DNA from: Flavobacteriia bacterium | Lineage (GTDB): Bacteria > Bacteroidota > Bacteroidia > Flavobacteriales_D > Crocinitomicaceae | DNA: 58,469 bases | NCBI GenBank assembly: GCA_026391005.1 | Contig: JAPLEV010000055.1 | Coordinates: 1-58,469 of the forward strand | Direction: 5' to 3' | Shown: piece by piece, positions 26,811-35,761 of the stretch | Layout of the letters: each line of letters opens with the position of its first letter | How positions within the stretch are numbered: the first letter of the stretch is position 1 | The notes under the pieces: model-generated | Databases searched by the model: none | What the model was told of the DNA's origin: nothing | What the model saw: the letters and a program-made list of their open reading frames with translations, nothing else | Program-made: the position numbers and the translations under genes

Positions 26811-27719
26811 ATGAGGACGATCAATTTAATAGCAATTATCTGCCTGACGAGTATGTCAGCTTTTGCACAGCAAGATGCTCAAGCATCCATGTATTTTTTT
26901 AACCCACTTCAATTTAATCCTGCCTATGCAGGAAGTAGGGGATCGCTTAATATTACCGGCGTTACCCGAGCTCAATGGGCTGGATGGGAGGGTGCGCCTC
27001 GCACACAGTTCTTATCTATTCATGCGCCAATTGTGCGGAAACACATTGGCGTAGGTGGAAACTTAAGTTATGATCAAATTGGAAAACGTTCTGGAGTGAA
27101 TGCGATGGGAACTTTTGCCTATCACATGCAATTGAATAATAAAGGGATGAAATTATCCTTAGGAGCTTCTGCAGGTATTCAGCAAAATCAATTTGATTTT
27201 TCAGGGCTTATTGTTTCTGACCCTACAGACCCTAATTTCATGCAGTCGAACTCAACCTTGAAAGCTAATTTTGGATTTGGTGCGTATTTATATGCGAATA
27301 AGTTCTATGCTGGAATTTCAGTTCCACAGTTAGTAAAAAGGTCTATTGATAATAATAATGGAAATTCCTTTGCCCAAAGACATTTATATGCAATGGCAGG
27401 ATATGTATTCAAAGTGAATAGCGTTGTGGATATTAAACCATCTATTTTAATGAAATATACAGCAAATGGACCTTTAGTAGCCGATTTAAATGTTTCAGCA
27501 CATTTATATAATAAGTTTTGGTTTGGTGGATTGTTTAGAGTCTATGATGCTATTGGCTTTAACGCTTCCTATCAAATAAAAGATTATTGTATGGTAGGAT
27601 ATGCTTACGATTTCCCTATTAATGGAAAATTGATCAACCAATGGGGAAGTCATGAGTTTGTACTTTCCTTTGATATACGTTCTAAAAATAATGCTTTTTT
27701 AAGTCCAAGATATTTTTAA
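26811..27719 (+). CDS. PorP/SprF family outer-membrane protein
   Basis: 302 residues with signal peptide MRTINLIAIICLTSMSAFAQ. Next comes ASMYFFNPLQFNPAYAGSRG and TGVTRAQWAGWEGAPRTQF, the diagnostic N terminus of PorP/SprF proteins, and then beta-barrel strands. SprF-like proteins are needed to move partner type B cargo to the surface in Flavobacterium johnsoniae (established). It lies 6 bp after the CHU_C gene and 1 bp before the OmpA gene, so the three are clearly one unit. Confidence 0.95.
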   Translation: MRTINLIAIICLTSMSAFAQQDAQASMYFFNPLQFNPAYAGSRGSLNITGVTRAQWAGWEGAPRTQFLSIHAPIVRKHIGVGGNLSYDQIGKRSGVNAMGTFAYHMQLNNKGMKLSLGASAGIQQNQFDFSGLIVSDPTDPNFMQSNSTLKANFGFGAYLYANKFYAGISVPQLVKRSIDNNNGNSFAQRHLYAMAGYVFKVNSVVDIKPSILMKYTANGPLVADLNVSAHLYNKFWFGGLFRVYDAIGFNASYQIKDYCMVGYAYDFPINGKLINQWGSHEFVLSFDIRSKNNAFLSPRYF

Positions 27720-27720
27720 T

Positions 27721-30006
27721 ATGAAAATTTTATATACACTTTTAGTCGTAACAGTTGTTTCATCAATAGGGTGGACACAGAGTTATAAAGCAGATTATGC
27801 AAGGAAATTGTCGAAAGAATTGCAATTTGCTGATGCCTTGCCAATTTGGGAGGAATTATCTAATGCTTTTATCAGCAAAAAGAAAAAGAAAAAAATTATT
27901 GGAGATTATTCTTTTTTAAGAATGACAGCTCAAGCTGCGATGTTCTCTGAGCAGTATGAAAAAGCATTGCATTGGAATCAAGTGTTAGTAAATAAAAAAC
28001 AAGCGACCGAACAGGATTGGATTAATTTACTTGACTTAATCTGTTTGAATAAAAAGTACGTTCGTTTGACAAACGCCGTCGACTCAGCTTCTTCTGCTTT
28101 TCCAGGATCAGTCGCTATTAAAAATTGGAAAACTAATTTACCCAAAATTACAGCTGCGATCAGTAGCACTTCTGACTATACGATTTCCCTCTTTAAGAAA
28201 GCAAATAATGGAGAGGAATTTTCAGCATTTCCTTACATGAAAGGAATTTTATTTGCTTCTAATGAATTTGGTCATGGTTTCGTTAATCGCGAATATGAAA
28301 GAACAAATCAAAACTTTACAGATATTTCATTCTATGATCCAACTGCATCATTGGAAAAGGCAAAGTTTTATGAAAAACCATTTTGGATTGATCTCTTATT
28401 TAAAAATCAATGGCGCGGAATCAAACGAACTTATTCGCATGATGGCCCAATTTCGTTTAATCCAGATTATACGATGGCATTTATCACCACGAATCAAAAT
28501 GAAGTAGATGTTGACGATAGAGTAAAGTTTTCAAGATTGAAGTTACGTGTTTTTAAATTAGAAGGAACACGATGGAATGAGATAGATTTTCCATTTAATT
28601 CAACTACTTTTTCAAATGGCCATGCATCAATGGATTCGTTAGGCAATGTCTATTTTTCATCAAATCGCCCAGGAAGTATGCCAAAGAATTTTATCTATGC
28701 GGATTCTGCCAAACTTAAAATTATTGAAACAATTTATAGTACTGATATCTATAAAACAAGCTATATAGATGGCGAATGGTCTACACCGGTTAATTTAGGT
28801 GACCTTATTAACACCAATAAAGACGAAGTTTTTCCCTTTATTTCATCAAAGGGTATTCTATATTTCTCCTCTAATGGATGGACAGGTTTGGGTGGTTTAG
28901 ATATTTTCAGTTCGGATATGTCGAATAATGAACCAGAGCATATTGGTAATCCTTTAAATTCAAATGCAGATGATTTTGCATATTATGTAAATGAATCCAC
29001 TGGTAAAGGATATATGTCATCAAATCGTATGGCTTGGGTAGATCAAATTTATTCGTTTACTAAACCCGTGTTTAAAGCTGAACTAGTGGCTGTTTTAAAA
29101 TCTTGCAAGGGAACACCATTGAAAAATAAGACCATTCAGATTGTAGACTTAACTAAAAATATCGCTTCTGCAATTAAAACGAATGCGCAAGGTAGAACTG
29201 AGGAGCCATATATCTTAGAAAAGAATCGAAAATATATGATTTATTATCCGGGTGACGATATAAATAAAGGAGATACTGCTCTCTTTACTGCTGCTGTTGA
29301 TGGTGAATTTGAAGTTAATTTGACGACTTATTTTAAGAAGAATGTAACGAAATTAATAGCAAACGATGAAAGCGGACGTCCCTTAGAAAATGTGATGATG
29401 AACTTATATAAGCATGATGGATCAATAATTAATTATTTAACCACATCGAATGGAGCTTATTCATGGAAGAATGAGGGAGCTGGACTTATTGACTCAGTGA
29501 AGATGAACCTCATTAACTACGATGATGCTCGTGCCATGATACCAATAAAATTTGAAGGTAATTGTTTAGATACGGTTGCAATACCACTAACTATGAAAAT
29601 GAAACAAGGAGAAGATTTCATTCGTTTAGAAATGGTGCTTTATAATTTTGATAAATTCTCCCTACGACCTGAAGGAGAAATAGAACTCAATAAGATAGTT
29701 AAATATATGAAAGAACATCCGGAGTTAAAAGTGGAACTTTCTTCTCATACGGATTCGCGAGGTACAACTAAGTATAACAATAAACTTTCAAATAGTCGTT
29801 CAAAAAGTTGTGTGAATTATATAATTAGCAAAGGAATACCTTCAAAAATGATTACTGCAAAAGGATACGGAGAGACTATGCTACTTAATAAATGCAAAAA
29901 TGGAGTTTATTGTAGTGTACAAGATCATCAAGCAAATAGACGAACAGAATTAAAATTAATAAGTCCTACTAATCAATCGCTAGATAGCAATAAATTAAGT
30001 AATTAA
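27721..30006 (+). CDS. OmpA family protein with TPR-like and PD40 repeats
   Basis: 761 residues. Signal peptide ending near residue 20 (VVSSIGWTQS), TPR-like helices in the first ~130 residues, then PD40/beta-propeller repeats (VYFSSNRPGSM, LYFSSNGWTGLGGLDIFSSD, GYMSSNR), then carboxypeptidase-like Ig domains (RPLENVMMNLYKHDG), and a C-terminal OmpA domain with ELSSHTDSRGTTKYNNKLS and ITAKGYGE, which binds peptidoglycan. This is the layout of proteins that link outer-membrane T9SS/gliding partners to the cell wall, as in PorE. It is preceded by PorP/SprF by 1 bp. Confidence 0.92.
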   Translation: MKILYTLLVVTVVSSIGWTQSYKADYARKLSKELQFADALPIWEELSNAFISKKKKKKIIGDYSFLRMTAQAAMFSEQYEKALHWNQVLVNKKQATEQDWINLLDLICLNKKYVRLTNAVDSASSAFPGSVAIKNWKTNLPKITAAISSTSDYTISLFKKANNGEEFSAFPYMKGILFASNEFGHGFVNREYERTNQNFTDISFYDPTASLEKAKFYEKPFWIDLLFKNQWRGIKRTYSHDGPISFNPDYTMAFITTNQNEVDVDDRVKFSRLKLRVFKLEGTRWNEIDFPFNSTTFSNGHASMDSLGNVYFSSNRPGSMPKNFIYADSAKLKIIETIYSTDIYKTSYIDGEWSTPVNLGDLINTNKDEVFPFISSKGILYFSSNGWTGLGGLDIFSSDMSNNEPEHIGNPLNSNADDFAYYVNESTGKGYMSSNRMAWVDQIYSFTKPVFKAELVAVLKSCKGTPLKNKTIQIVDLTKNIASAIKTNAQGRTEEPYILEKNRKYMIYYPGDDINKGDTALFTAAVDGEFEVNLTTYFKKNVTKLIANDESGRPLENVMMNLYKHDGSIINYLTTSNGAYSWKNEGAGLIDSVKMNLINYDDARAMIPIKFEGNCLDTVAIPLTMKMKQGEDFIRLEMVLYNFDKFSLRPEGEIELNKIVKYMKEHPELKVELSSHTDSRGTTKYNNKLSNSRSKSCVNYIISKGIPSKMITAKGYGETMLLNKCKNGVYCSVQDHQANRRTELKLISPTNQSLDSNKLSN

Positions 30007-30049
30007 GGTTTAATTTTAGATTGAAAACCATTAGTGTCCGCTAAAAAAA

Positions 30050-30670
30050 ATGAAATTGAAAGCATTTTTCGGTAGTATAATTTTTATAACTATTTTAATT
30101 TCTTGCAATGGCAATCCAAAAGGATTAGAAGATCCTAATAGTATTAAAAATATTGAATTAGAACTCAAAAAATTTGGGGATGTAAAAATTTTAAGAGTTG
30201 ACAAAGAAGGTTTTTATGGGAAATATGTTGGTCCTGAATGGCTTTGTAAAGTCGCACCCGCTAAATGTAAAGAACCAAACCATGATATTGCTCATCTATT
30301 CTCAAATAAAGTTTCCCATGTTATTGGTGCTTTTTTAAAAAAATCCTATAAATCAGGAAAATATTTAAAAATTGACTTTGATAACGTTTCAATTACAACT
30401 AGGGGAAAAGATCAAAAAGCTAAAGTTGAGTTTATTATTAAAATGCCGTTTATTACGACTTCTAAATGCGATGCATTTACGAGTATTACACAACGCGGTA
30501 CATGGGTAAACGAGGATAACCTAACATTAGATCCTCGATATAAAAAGATATTAAAAAACGTAAAAAATATTTCAGAAGATTACGAACAAGGTTATTTTAC
30601 AACACCAGAAGGATACAAAGAATATTGGGTTCAGTTTAAACATAAAGATTATCAATCAAAATGTAATTGA
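30050..30670 (+). CDS. Putative lipoprotein of unknown function
   Basis: 206 residues. The N terminus MKLKAFFGSIIFITILISC is a lipoprotein signal with Cys at residue 19. The mature part is Lys-rich and includes GPEWLCKVAPAKCK (two Cys), KISFDN-like strands and WVQFKHKDYQSKCN at the end with a third Cys. No family recognised. It begins 43 bp after the OmpA gene on the same strand, so it may be an accessory of the adhesin unit, or independent. Two to three Cys could form a disulfide in the periplasm. Confidence 0.75.
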   Translation: MKLKAFFGSIIFITILISCNGNPKGLEDPNSIKNIELELKKFGDVKILRVDKEGFYGKYVGPEWLCKVAPAKCKEPNHDIAHLFSNKVSHVIGAFLKKSYKSGKYLKIDFDNVSITTRGKDQKAKVEFIIKMPFITTSKCDAFTSITQRGTWVNEDNLTLDPRYKKILKNVKNISEDYEQGYFTTPEGYKEYWVQFKHKDYQSKCN

Positions 30671-30862
30671 ATTATCAAGATTAACTTAATGTTCGTTTTT
30701 TATTGGTCTCTATTGGCAAAGCGAGGATAGAGGTCCTTTTAGGCGGATCGAGGCGTAAGCGATACTATGTATCAAGACAAAAAGACAAAGAAAATATACT
30801 CCAATTTTTATCAGATATTAATGATTGAAAACCTTGTCATTTTTTTTGACTGTACCAACTAA
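30671..30862. other. Intergenic region with a short inverted repeat match
   Basis: 192 bp between convergent genes. Bases 30705-30728 (GGTCTCTATTGGCAAAG, CGAGGAT) match the reverse complement of 4805-4828 at 21 of 24 positions. No gene and no clear hairpin terminator with a T-run found. Confidence 0.6.
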
Positions 30863-32830
30863 TTAATGGCTGATCAATCGAAGCGTTTTGTTTCCATCTG
30901 TATTCATGATGCTCAGCAAATAGGTTCCTTTAGGAAATGCTTGAATATCAATGAGCTGATTAGGATCAATAGTCAGTTCTTTTAAAAGTTGACCATTCAT
31001 TCCATAAAGTTGAAGAAAAGCAGGTTCCTTTAATCCAACTATGCTAAAAATACCATTGCTCGGATTTGGTTGTAGTGTAATGCCTAACTCATTATTCTGT
31101 TCTTGAATATTTAAGGTATTATCCATTTGTATCGTGCCGTTGCTATTAATTACCCAATTGTTGGGGTCAATGCCAATTGAACTATTAATGGTTCCAATAC
31201 CGTTGATGGTAAAGGTGTTTGAATTTGCCGAAATTTGGAAACGAATGATGGTGTCGCTATTTCCAGGACGTGTAAACTTCAGGTCAATCGGATTGGTGAA
31301 GGTAGCGGTGATATTGGGCATCGAGGAGGTATGGTTTATCTGAACGATGGCATTATTCCCACTTTGTTTCCATTTAACAGAATAAGTTGGAAATCCTTGA
31401 CCGAAGTACCATTGCTCAAAAAATGGCGTAAAATTGATTCCCGTAGATTGAATAAAGGCATCTCTAACGTCGATTCCAAAAGCTGTGCTTTCTGCATGAG
31501 TCGTTAAGAAATTTTGTAAGGTTTGAAAAAAGAGGTTGTCGTTGTTTACCATGTAGCGAATGGTATGAATAATTGCAGCGCCTTTGTCGTAAGTGAGTCG
31601 ACCACTGAAAATTCTATTTTCATTTAAACTGTCCAAGACCCAAACACTTCCGCCAGGCTGGGTTTTTACGTTATCGTGAACATCTAACATATTTTGTATT
31701 TCTTCCCCTGGGTACAAATTTTCTAACATCAATTGTTCGCTGTAAGACGCAAAGCCCTCATTTACCCAAATGTCACTCCATGAAGCACAGGTAACGTGAT
31801 CTCCCCACCATTGATGTCCTAATTCATGAGATGTTAATCCTTTATTGAAAAAACCCTGCGTAGTCATCGTTTGGTGTTCCATTCCCCCGGAAAGTGGAGC
31901 CATACAATGCCCATATTTTTCATCTTCAAAGGGATAGGGCCCATAGAGGTCGTAAAATAGATTGAGAAAATCAACTGTTTCATCAATGTCCGCTTGAAAA
32001 TTCGGTAGTGTAGCCGGGTTATTATAAATGTAATTTTGTATCAAAATAGGAGCGGGGGCATTGCTTGGATTGGCGTAAATATTATATTCAATATACTGGG
32101 CCACAGCGACCGAAATCAAGTAGTAATCTATGGGATGGCGGTGTTTCCATTCATAACGAGAGGTTCCATTTCCTAGGTTTACCACATTGGTGAGAAGTCC
32201 ATTAGATCCTGCCTTGCAGGCATTGGGAACGGTGATGTTGATATCGGAAGAATCGGCCTTGTCGTTCAAACTTTGTTTGCATGGCCACCATTCATATGCG
32301 GAAAATGGCTCAGATAAGGACCAAACCACGGCATTTCCCCAGCTCGGAGAGGTGGCATAGGTCATTCCACTTCCGCCTAGTGGATTGGTTTGCGCAGTTG
32401 GGGGTGTGCCGTTGTAGAATGTTTTAATTGTAAAGTTGCTACCAGCTATCAAGTTCGCTGCAATTTTAACGGCAGAATTACTACGCGTGAAGGGCACCGA
32501 AGTTCCGTTTAATTCTACTGAGCTAATGGTAAGCGTTGGATAGAGTTCGTATAAAATGGTATCAATATTCTGGACACAACTTGCGTGCATGGAGGCTGAT
32601 CCATTCAAATTGGTATTGGTATTGGTCATGTTCAGATTGAGACCATAAAAGTGAACATCGTATTTTTCGGTTTGTGAAATCTGACTGACGGTAAGCGAAT
32701 TGCTTTTCAGTTGTTGGTTACTGAATCTATTTCTTTTAGAACATTCCGTACTATTTTCTTTTTGTGAAAAACTTAGCTTTGAAAATAATACTAAAAAAGG
32801 GAGTAAAATAAGGAGATGATTGATTTTCAT
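30863..32830 (-). CDS. M1 family metallopeptidase with T9SS type A sorting domain
   Basis: 655 residues with an N-terminal signal (INHLLILLPFLVLFSKLSFSQ). M1 zinc site: HELGHQWWGDHV near residue 333, with the third ligand Glu in WVNEGFASYSEQ about 18 residues later; a GGMEHQTM substrate motif precedes it (family GAMEN-like). C terminus LQPNPSNGIFSIVGL, GMNGQLLKEL and GTYLLSIMN is a type A T9SS signal. It is therefore a secreted, probably surface-attached aminopeptidase. It follows the subtilase gene by 11 bp, so the two peptidases are expressed together and likely act on extracellular protein. Confidence 0.95.
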   Translation of the reverse strand: MKINHLLILLPFLVLFSKLSFSQKENSTECSKRNRFSNQQLKSNSLTVSQISQTEKYDVHFYGLNLNMTNTNTNLNGSASMHASCVQNIDTILYELYPTLTISSVELNGTSVPFTRSNSAVKIAANLIAGSNFTIKTFYNGTPPTAQTNPLGGSGMTYATSPSWGNAVVWSLSEPFSAYEWWPCKQSLNDKADSSDINITVPNACKAGSNGLLTNVVNLGNGTSRYEWKHRHPIDYYLISVAVAQYIEYNIYANPSNAPAPILIQNYIYNNPATLPNFQADIDETVDFLNLFYDLYGPYPFEDEKYGHCMAPLSGGMEHQTMTTQGFFNKGLTSHELGHQWWGDHVTCASWSDIWVNEGFASYSEQLMLENLYPGEEIQNMLDVHDNVKTQPGGSVWVLDSLNENRIFSGRLTYDKGAAIIHTIRYMVNNDNLFFQTLQNFLTTHAESTAFGIDVRDAFIQSTGINFTPFFEQWYFGQGFPTYSVKWKQSGNNAIVQINHTSSMPNITATFTNPIDLKFTRPGNSDTIIRFQISANSNTFTINGIGTINSSIGIDPNNWVINSNGTIQMDNTLNIQEQNNELGITLQPNPSNGIFSIVGLKEPAFLQLYGMNGQLLKELTIDPNQLIDIQAFPKGTYLLSIMNTDGNKTLRLISH

Positions 32831-32841
32831 GGAGATAAAAT

Positions 32842-35634
32842 TTAATATTTAATGAATTTTTTAACGGAGTAATTTAGCTTAATAAAATAAGATCCGGCGG
32901 GTAGTTGTTTCGTGCTAATTAAATTGGAGCCCGGGCCTACTAATCCATTTTGAACGATTCTTCCCGTAGCATCTTGTATACTATAGTTATTTTGTTGGAA
33001 AGATGGGGGTAATGATATAGTAAGGTCATTTTGGGTAGGGTTAGGATGTATCGACCACTGATCGAAATTGACTTCCCAAAGACCTGCTCCCGATAAAACA
33101 TTAATAAAAGAGGAATCACTTTGCGTGCAGCCATTTACATCAGTATAAGTGTATATTATTAGGTGTGAACCAACACCAGCTAGGGAAGGATGAAAAGATG
33201 AGCCAATCACCCCATCGCCAGTATAAGTTCCTCCTGCTGGAACTCCGGGACTTAAATTAAATGGATTGCTGTTGGTTAATATATTGGGGTTCTGTTCAGT
33301 GTAGTCTACTAAAATTGAGCTAAATAAGCCAACAAAAATGGAATCAGTAATTTGACAATTATTCGCATTCGTTCCCGTAACGTAATAATAGGATGATTGA
33401 CTTGGAATAAATGGAACGCCATTTTGTATATTATTAGCCCAAGTATATGAAGTTGCAGTGCCAGCACCGGAGAGTGTTATGAGCTCCCCTGGACAAGCAG
33501 TATAACTAGTTCCTGCATCTACGAAAGGTAAGCTGTAAGTAATTAATTGGTGAACAGGAGATTTTGTTTTACAGCCATAATCACTCGTTATTTGAACTTG
33601 ATAGGGACCAATAATCGCGGTTGTGATTGTATTGGTCTGTGCACCGTTCGACCACAATACATTATTTACTGTTGAGCTAGAGGTAAACGATAAAGATGCT
33701 GTTGACCCCAAGCAAATTCCACCGGGTCCAGCGATGGAAATGGTTGGAATTTGTTCCTGTAATATTCCAACTGCATCCGCTTTACCATAACCATAGGCAA
33801 AATTAGGAAGCGTACCAGTAAAATTATCAGAGGTGGCTGAATTGCTTAAATCAGTTTTGAATGTTTGCCACGTTGCAAAACGACATTTTTCAAGGTACAG
33901 GGCTCCAATTCCTGCTACAACGGGAGATGCCATCGATGTGCCTCCATTTCTTACATGGAAACCACCTTGATCAATTGTGCTATTATTTGCGGGGTTTACT
34001 AAATACCACATGGGGCCAGCAGCAAGGGTGATATCTCCGGAAGCAGCGATATCAGGTTTTATGTTTCCATTTCTACTTGGACCTTTACTACTATTTTCGC
34101 TCAGCTTTCCTACAGGCGTAATAGAGGGGGAAACGTAATATTGGTTGTTTTTATCGATATACCCCTTTCTGTTCCTAAAATTTCCAACAGAAATTACTTT
34201 TTCAGAACAATTCCATGAGGAAACAATTGTTTGTAGGGAATCGGGGAGATGATAGTTAACAATACTAGGCATAATCGCTGCGCTTGGAAGTCCACTCGAA
34301 ACAAAATTACTAAGTTGTTGCCAAGATCCACCCCAAGCGTCATATTTGCCTGAACCATGCGTCATGAAACGAAATAAATATGATAAAGAGTCAATTTGAG
34401 TAAAGATCACTTGCATGTGGAATGAAGCTCCAACTATTTCACGATAGGATTCTATGCATGCAATTCGTTGGTTTAAGGAATTATAAATGGTGTCGTATAT
34501 CGGCAACATAGCCATATTTGCAGTAGCATAATGGAAAGACGAGCGACCACGAAATTTAAAGTTTGGAGAAGGTCGATCTGCACCAAACGCAAAATAATAA
34601 TGAGCGTCTGAGGTATCAGACCAAAGATCAAAAAGTATTTTATTTGGACCTGCTAAGGTAACTGCTGGATTATTAACGCTCCAAAAAAACGAGGTATCTG
34701 CATCAATGTTATTACCTTGGACATGATATTTCCCTTGGTTTCCTGAATTTCCTGCTGCACAAACGACCAATCTGCCTGCCTGAGCATCTAATAAGGATTC
34801 AATGTAATCAGCCGCAGGATCATTTCCATCATGGCTTCCTAAATAAGCACCTAGTGATAAATTGATTACGGCAGGTTTTCCTAAGGAATCGGCTACTTTA
34901 AAAATGTAATCGCAGGCATCAGCTATTGATAATGTCCAATTAACAAGGTTAAAATTTGTCTCTACAACGATTATATCGGCTTTCGGTGCGGCGCCTTTAT
35001 TTTTCGAATTAGCTTGCGCATTTCCTGTTGCCATTCCAGATACCGTTGTTCCATGTGCGGTACCGGTTTCTAAAGCGGTACATGTCCCATTGTTGATGGC
35101 ACTACTGTCCCAAACTGTTCCGTATCCATAGGGTTGAGGAGGATTTGCCCCGTTTATTGTATGGTCCCAATAACGTAAAACACGTGTTTTTCCATTAGGA
35201 AATTTAAAGTCCGGATGGTTAAAGTCAATACCTTGGTCAACTATTCCAACAATAACACCTTTGCCTGTATACGAAGTATCAACACCCCCTAAACCTTGAT
35301 GAACTAAATTAATACGGTGTTTTAACAAGGCACTATCGGCTAAAACGTGAGGTAGAGCAAATTCAAAATATACGGAGCTAAGCTTTTTACTAGCAACTAA
35401 TGGTTGGATTTTACCAGCGGTTGAGTTATAGTAAATCCAATTATTTGTTAGGTATTTTATTGTGGCGCCAGCTGATGTTAGTGTACTTACGTTCTCTTTT
35501 GAATAGGGACTACTAAATAAACTAATTGTATTTGGTTCATTTTTATAAAAATCCTGAAAATTTAAATATGGATTTTGCGCTAAAAGAGAATAGCTGGTGA
35601 AAAATGTAACTAATAAAATGAATAGTGTTTTCAT
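32842..35634 (-). CDS. Subtilisin-like S8 protease with T9SS type A sorting domain
   Basis: 930 residues. Signal peptide KTLFILLVTFFTSYSLLAQ. Catalytic triad: Asp in VGIVDQGIDFNHPDF (near residue 133), His in GTAHGTTVSGMA (near 195) and Ser in GGTSMASPVVAG (near 567). The long Asp-to-Ser distance includes a PA-like or fungalysin-like insertion (PAVTLAGPNKILFDLWS). After the catalytic domain come Ig-like domains with Cys-poor repeats and a type A C-terminal signal: WSIHPNPTQNDLTISLP, GRIVQNGLVG and PAGSYFIKL. It is exported by T9SS. It is directly followed by the M1 peptidase gene. Confidence 0.95.
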   Translation of the reverse strand: MKTLFILLVTFFTSYSLLAQNPYLNFQDFYKNEPNTISLFSSPYSKENVSTLTSAGATIKYLTNNWIYYNSTAGKIQPLVASKKLSSVYFEFALPHVLADSALLKHRINLVHQGLGGVDTSYTGKGVIVGIVDQGIDFNHPDFKFPNGKTRVLRYWDHTINGANPPQPYGYGTVWDSSAINNGTCTALETGTAHGTTVSGMATGNAQANSKNKGAAPKADIIVVETNFNLVNWTLSIADACDYIFKVADSLGKPAVINLSLGAYLGSHDGNDPAADYIESLLDAQAGRLVVCAAGNSGNQGKYHVQGNNIDADTSFFWSVNNPAVTLAGPNKILFDLWSDTSDAHYYFAFGADRPSPNFKFRGRSSFHYATANMAMLPIYDTIYNSLNQRIACIESYREIVGASFHMQVIFTQIDSLSYLFRFMTHGSGKYDAWGGSWQQLSNFVSSGLPSAAIMPSIVNYHLPDSLQTIVSSWNCSEKVISVGNFRNRKGYIDKNNQYYVSPSITPVGKLSENSSKGPSRNGNIKPDIAASGDITLAAGPMWYLVNPANNSTIDQGGFHVRNGGTSMASPVVAGIGALYLEKCRFATWQTFKTDLSNSATSDNFTGTLPNFAYGYGKADAVGILQEQIPTISIAGPGGICLGSTASLSFTSSSTVNNVLWSNGAQTNTITTAIIGPYQVQITSDYGCKTKSPVHQLITYSLPFVDAGTSYTACPGELITLSGAGTATSYTWANNIQNGVPFIPSQSSYYYVTGTNANNCQITDSIFVGLFSSILVDYTEQNPNILTNSNPFNLSPGVPAGGTYTGDGVIGSSFHPSLAGVGSHLIIYTYTDVNGCTQSDSSFINVLSGAGLWEVNFDQWSIHPNPTQNDLTISLPPSFQQNNYSIQDATGRIVQNGLVGPGSNLISTKQLPAGSYFIKLNYSVKKFIKY

Positions 35635-35730
35635 TTTTGTAATTTTTGTGAAAGATAATAAAAAAGCAATTATTTAAGATCAGATTAGATAATAATTTAG
35701 TCTATTTTCTTACCGCTATAAAATTTTGAC

Positions 35731-35738
35731 TATTTTTG
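35731..35738 (+). promoter_or_regulatory. Bacteroidetes -7 box (TATTTTTG) before S8 protease gene
   Basis: TATTTTTG fits TAnnTTTG and lies 23 bp before the ATG at 35762. The 127-bp region is divergent with the T9SS subtilase gene at 35634. -33 element not clear. Confidence 0.45.
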
Positions 35739-35761
35739 ATTATAAACCAAACAAAATATAT

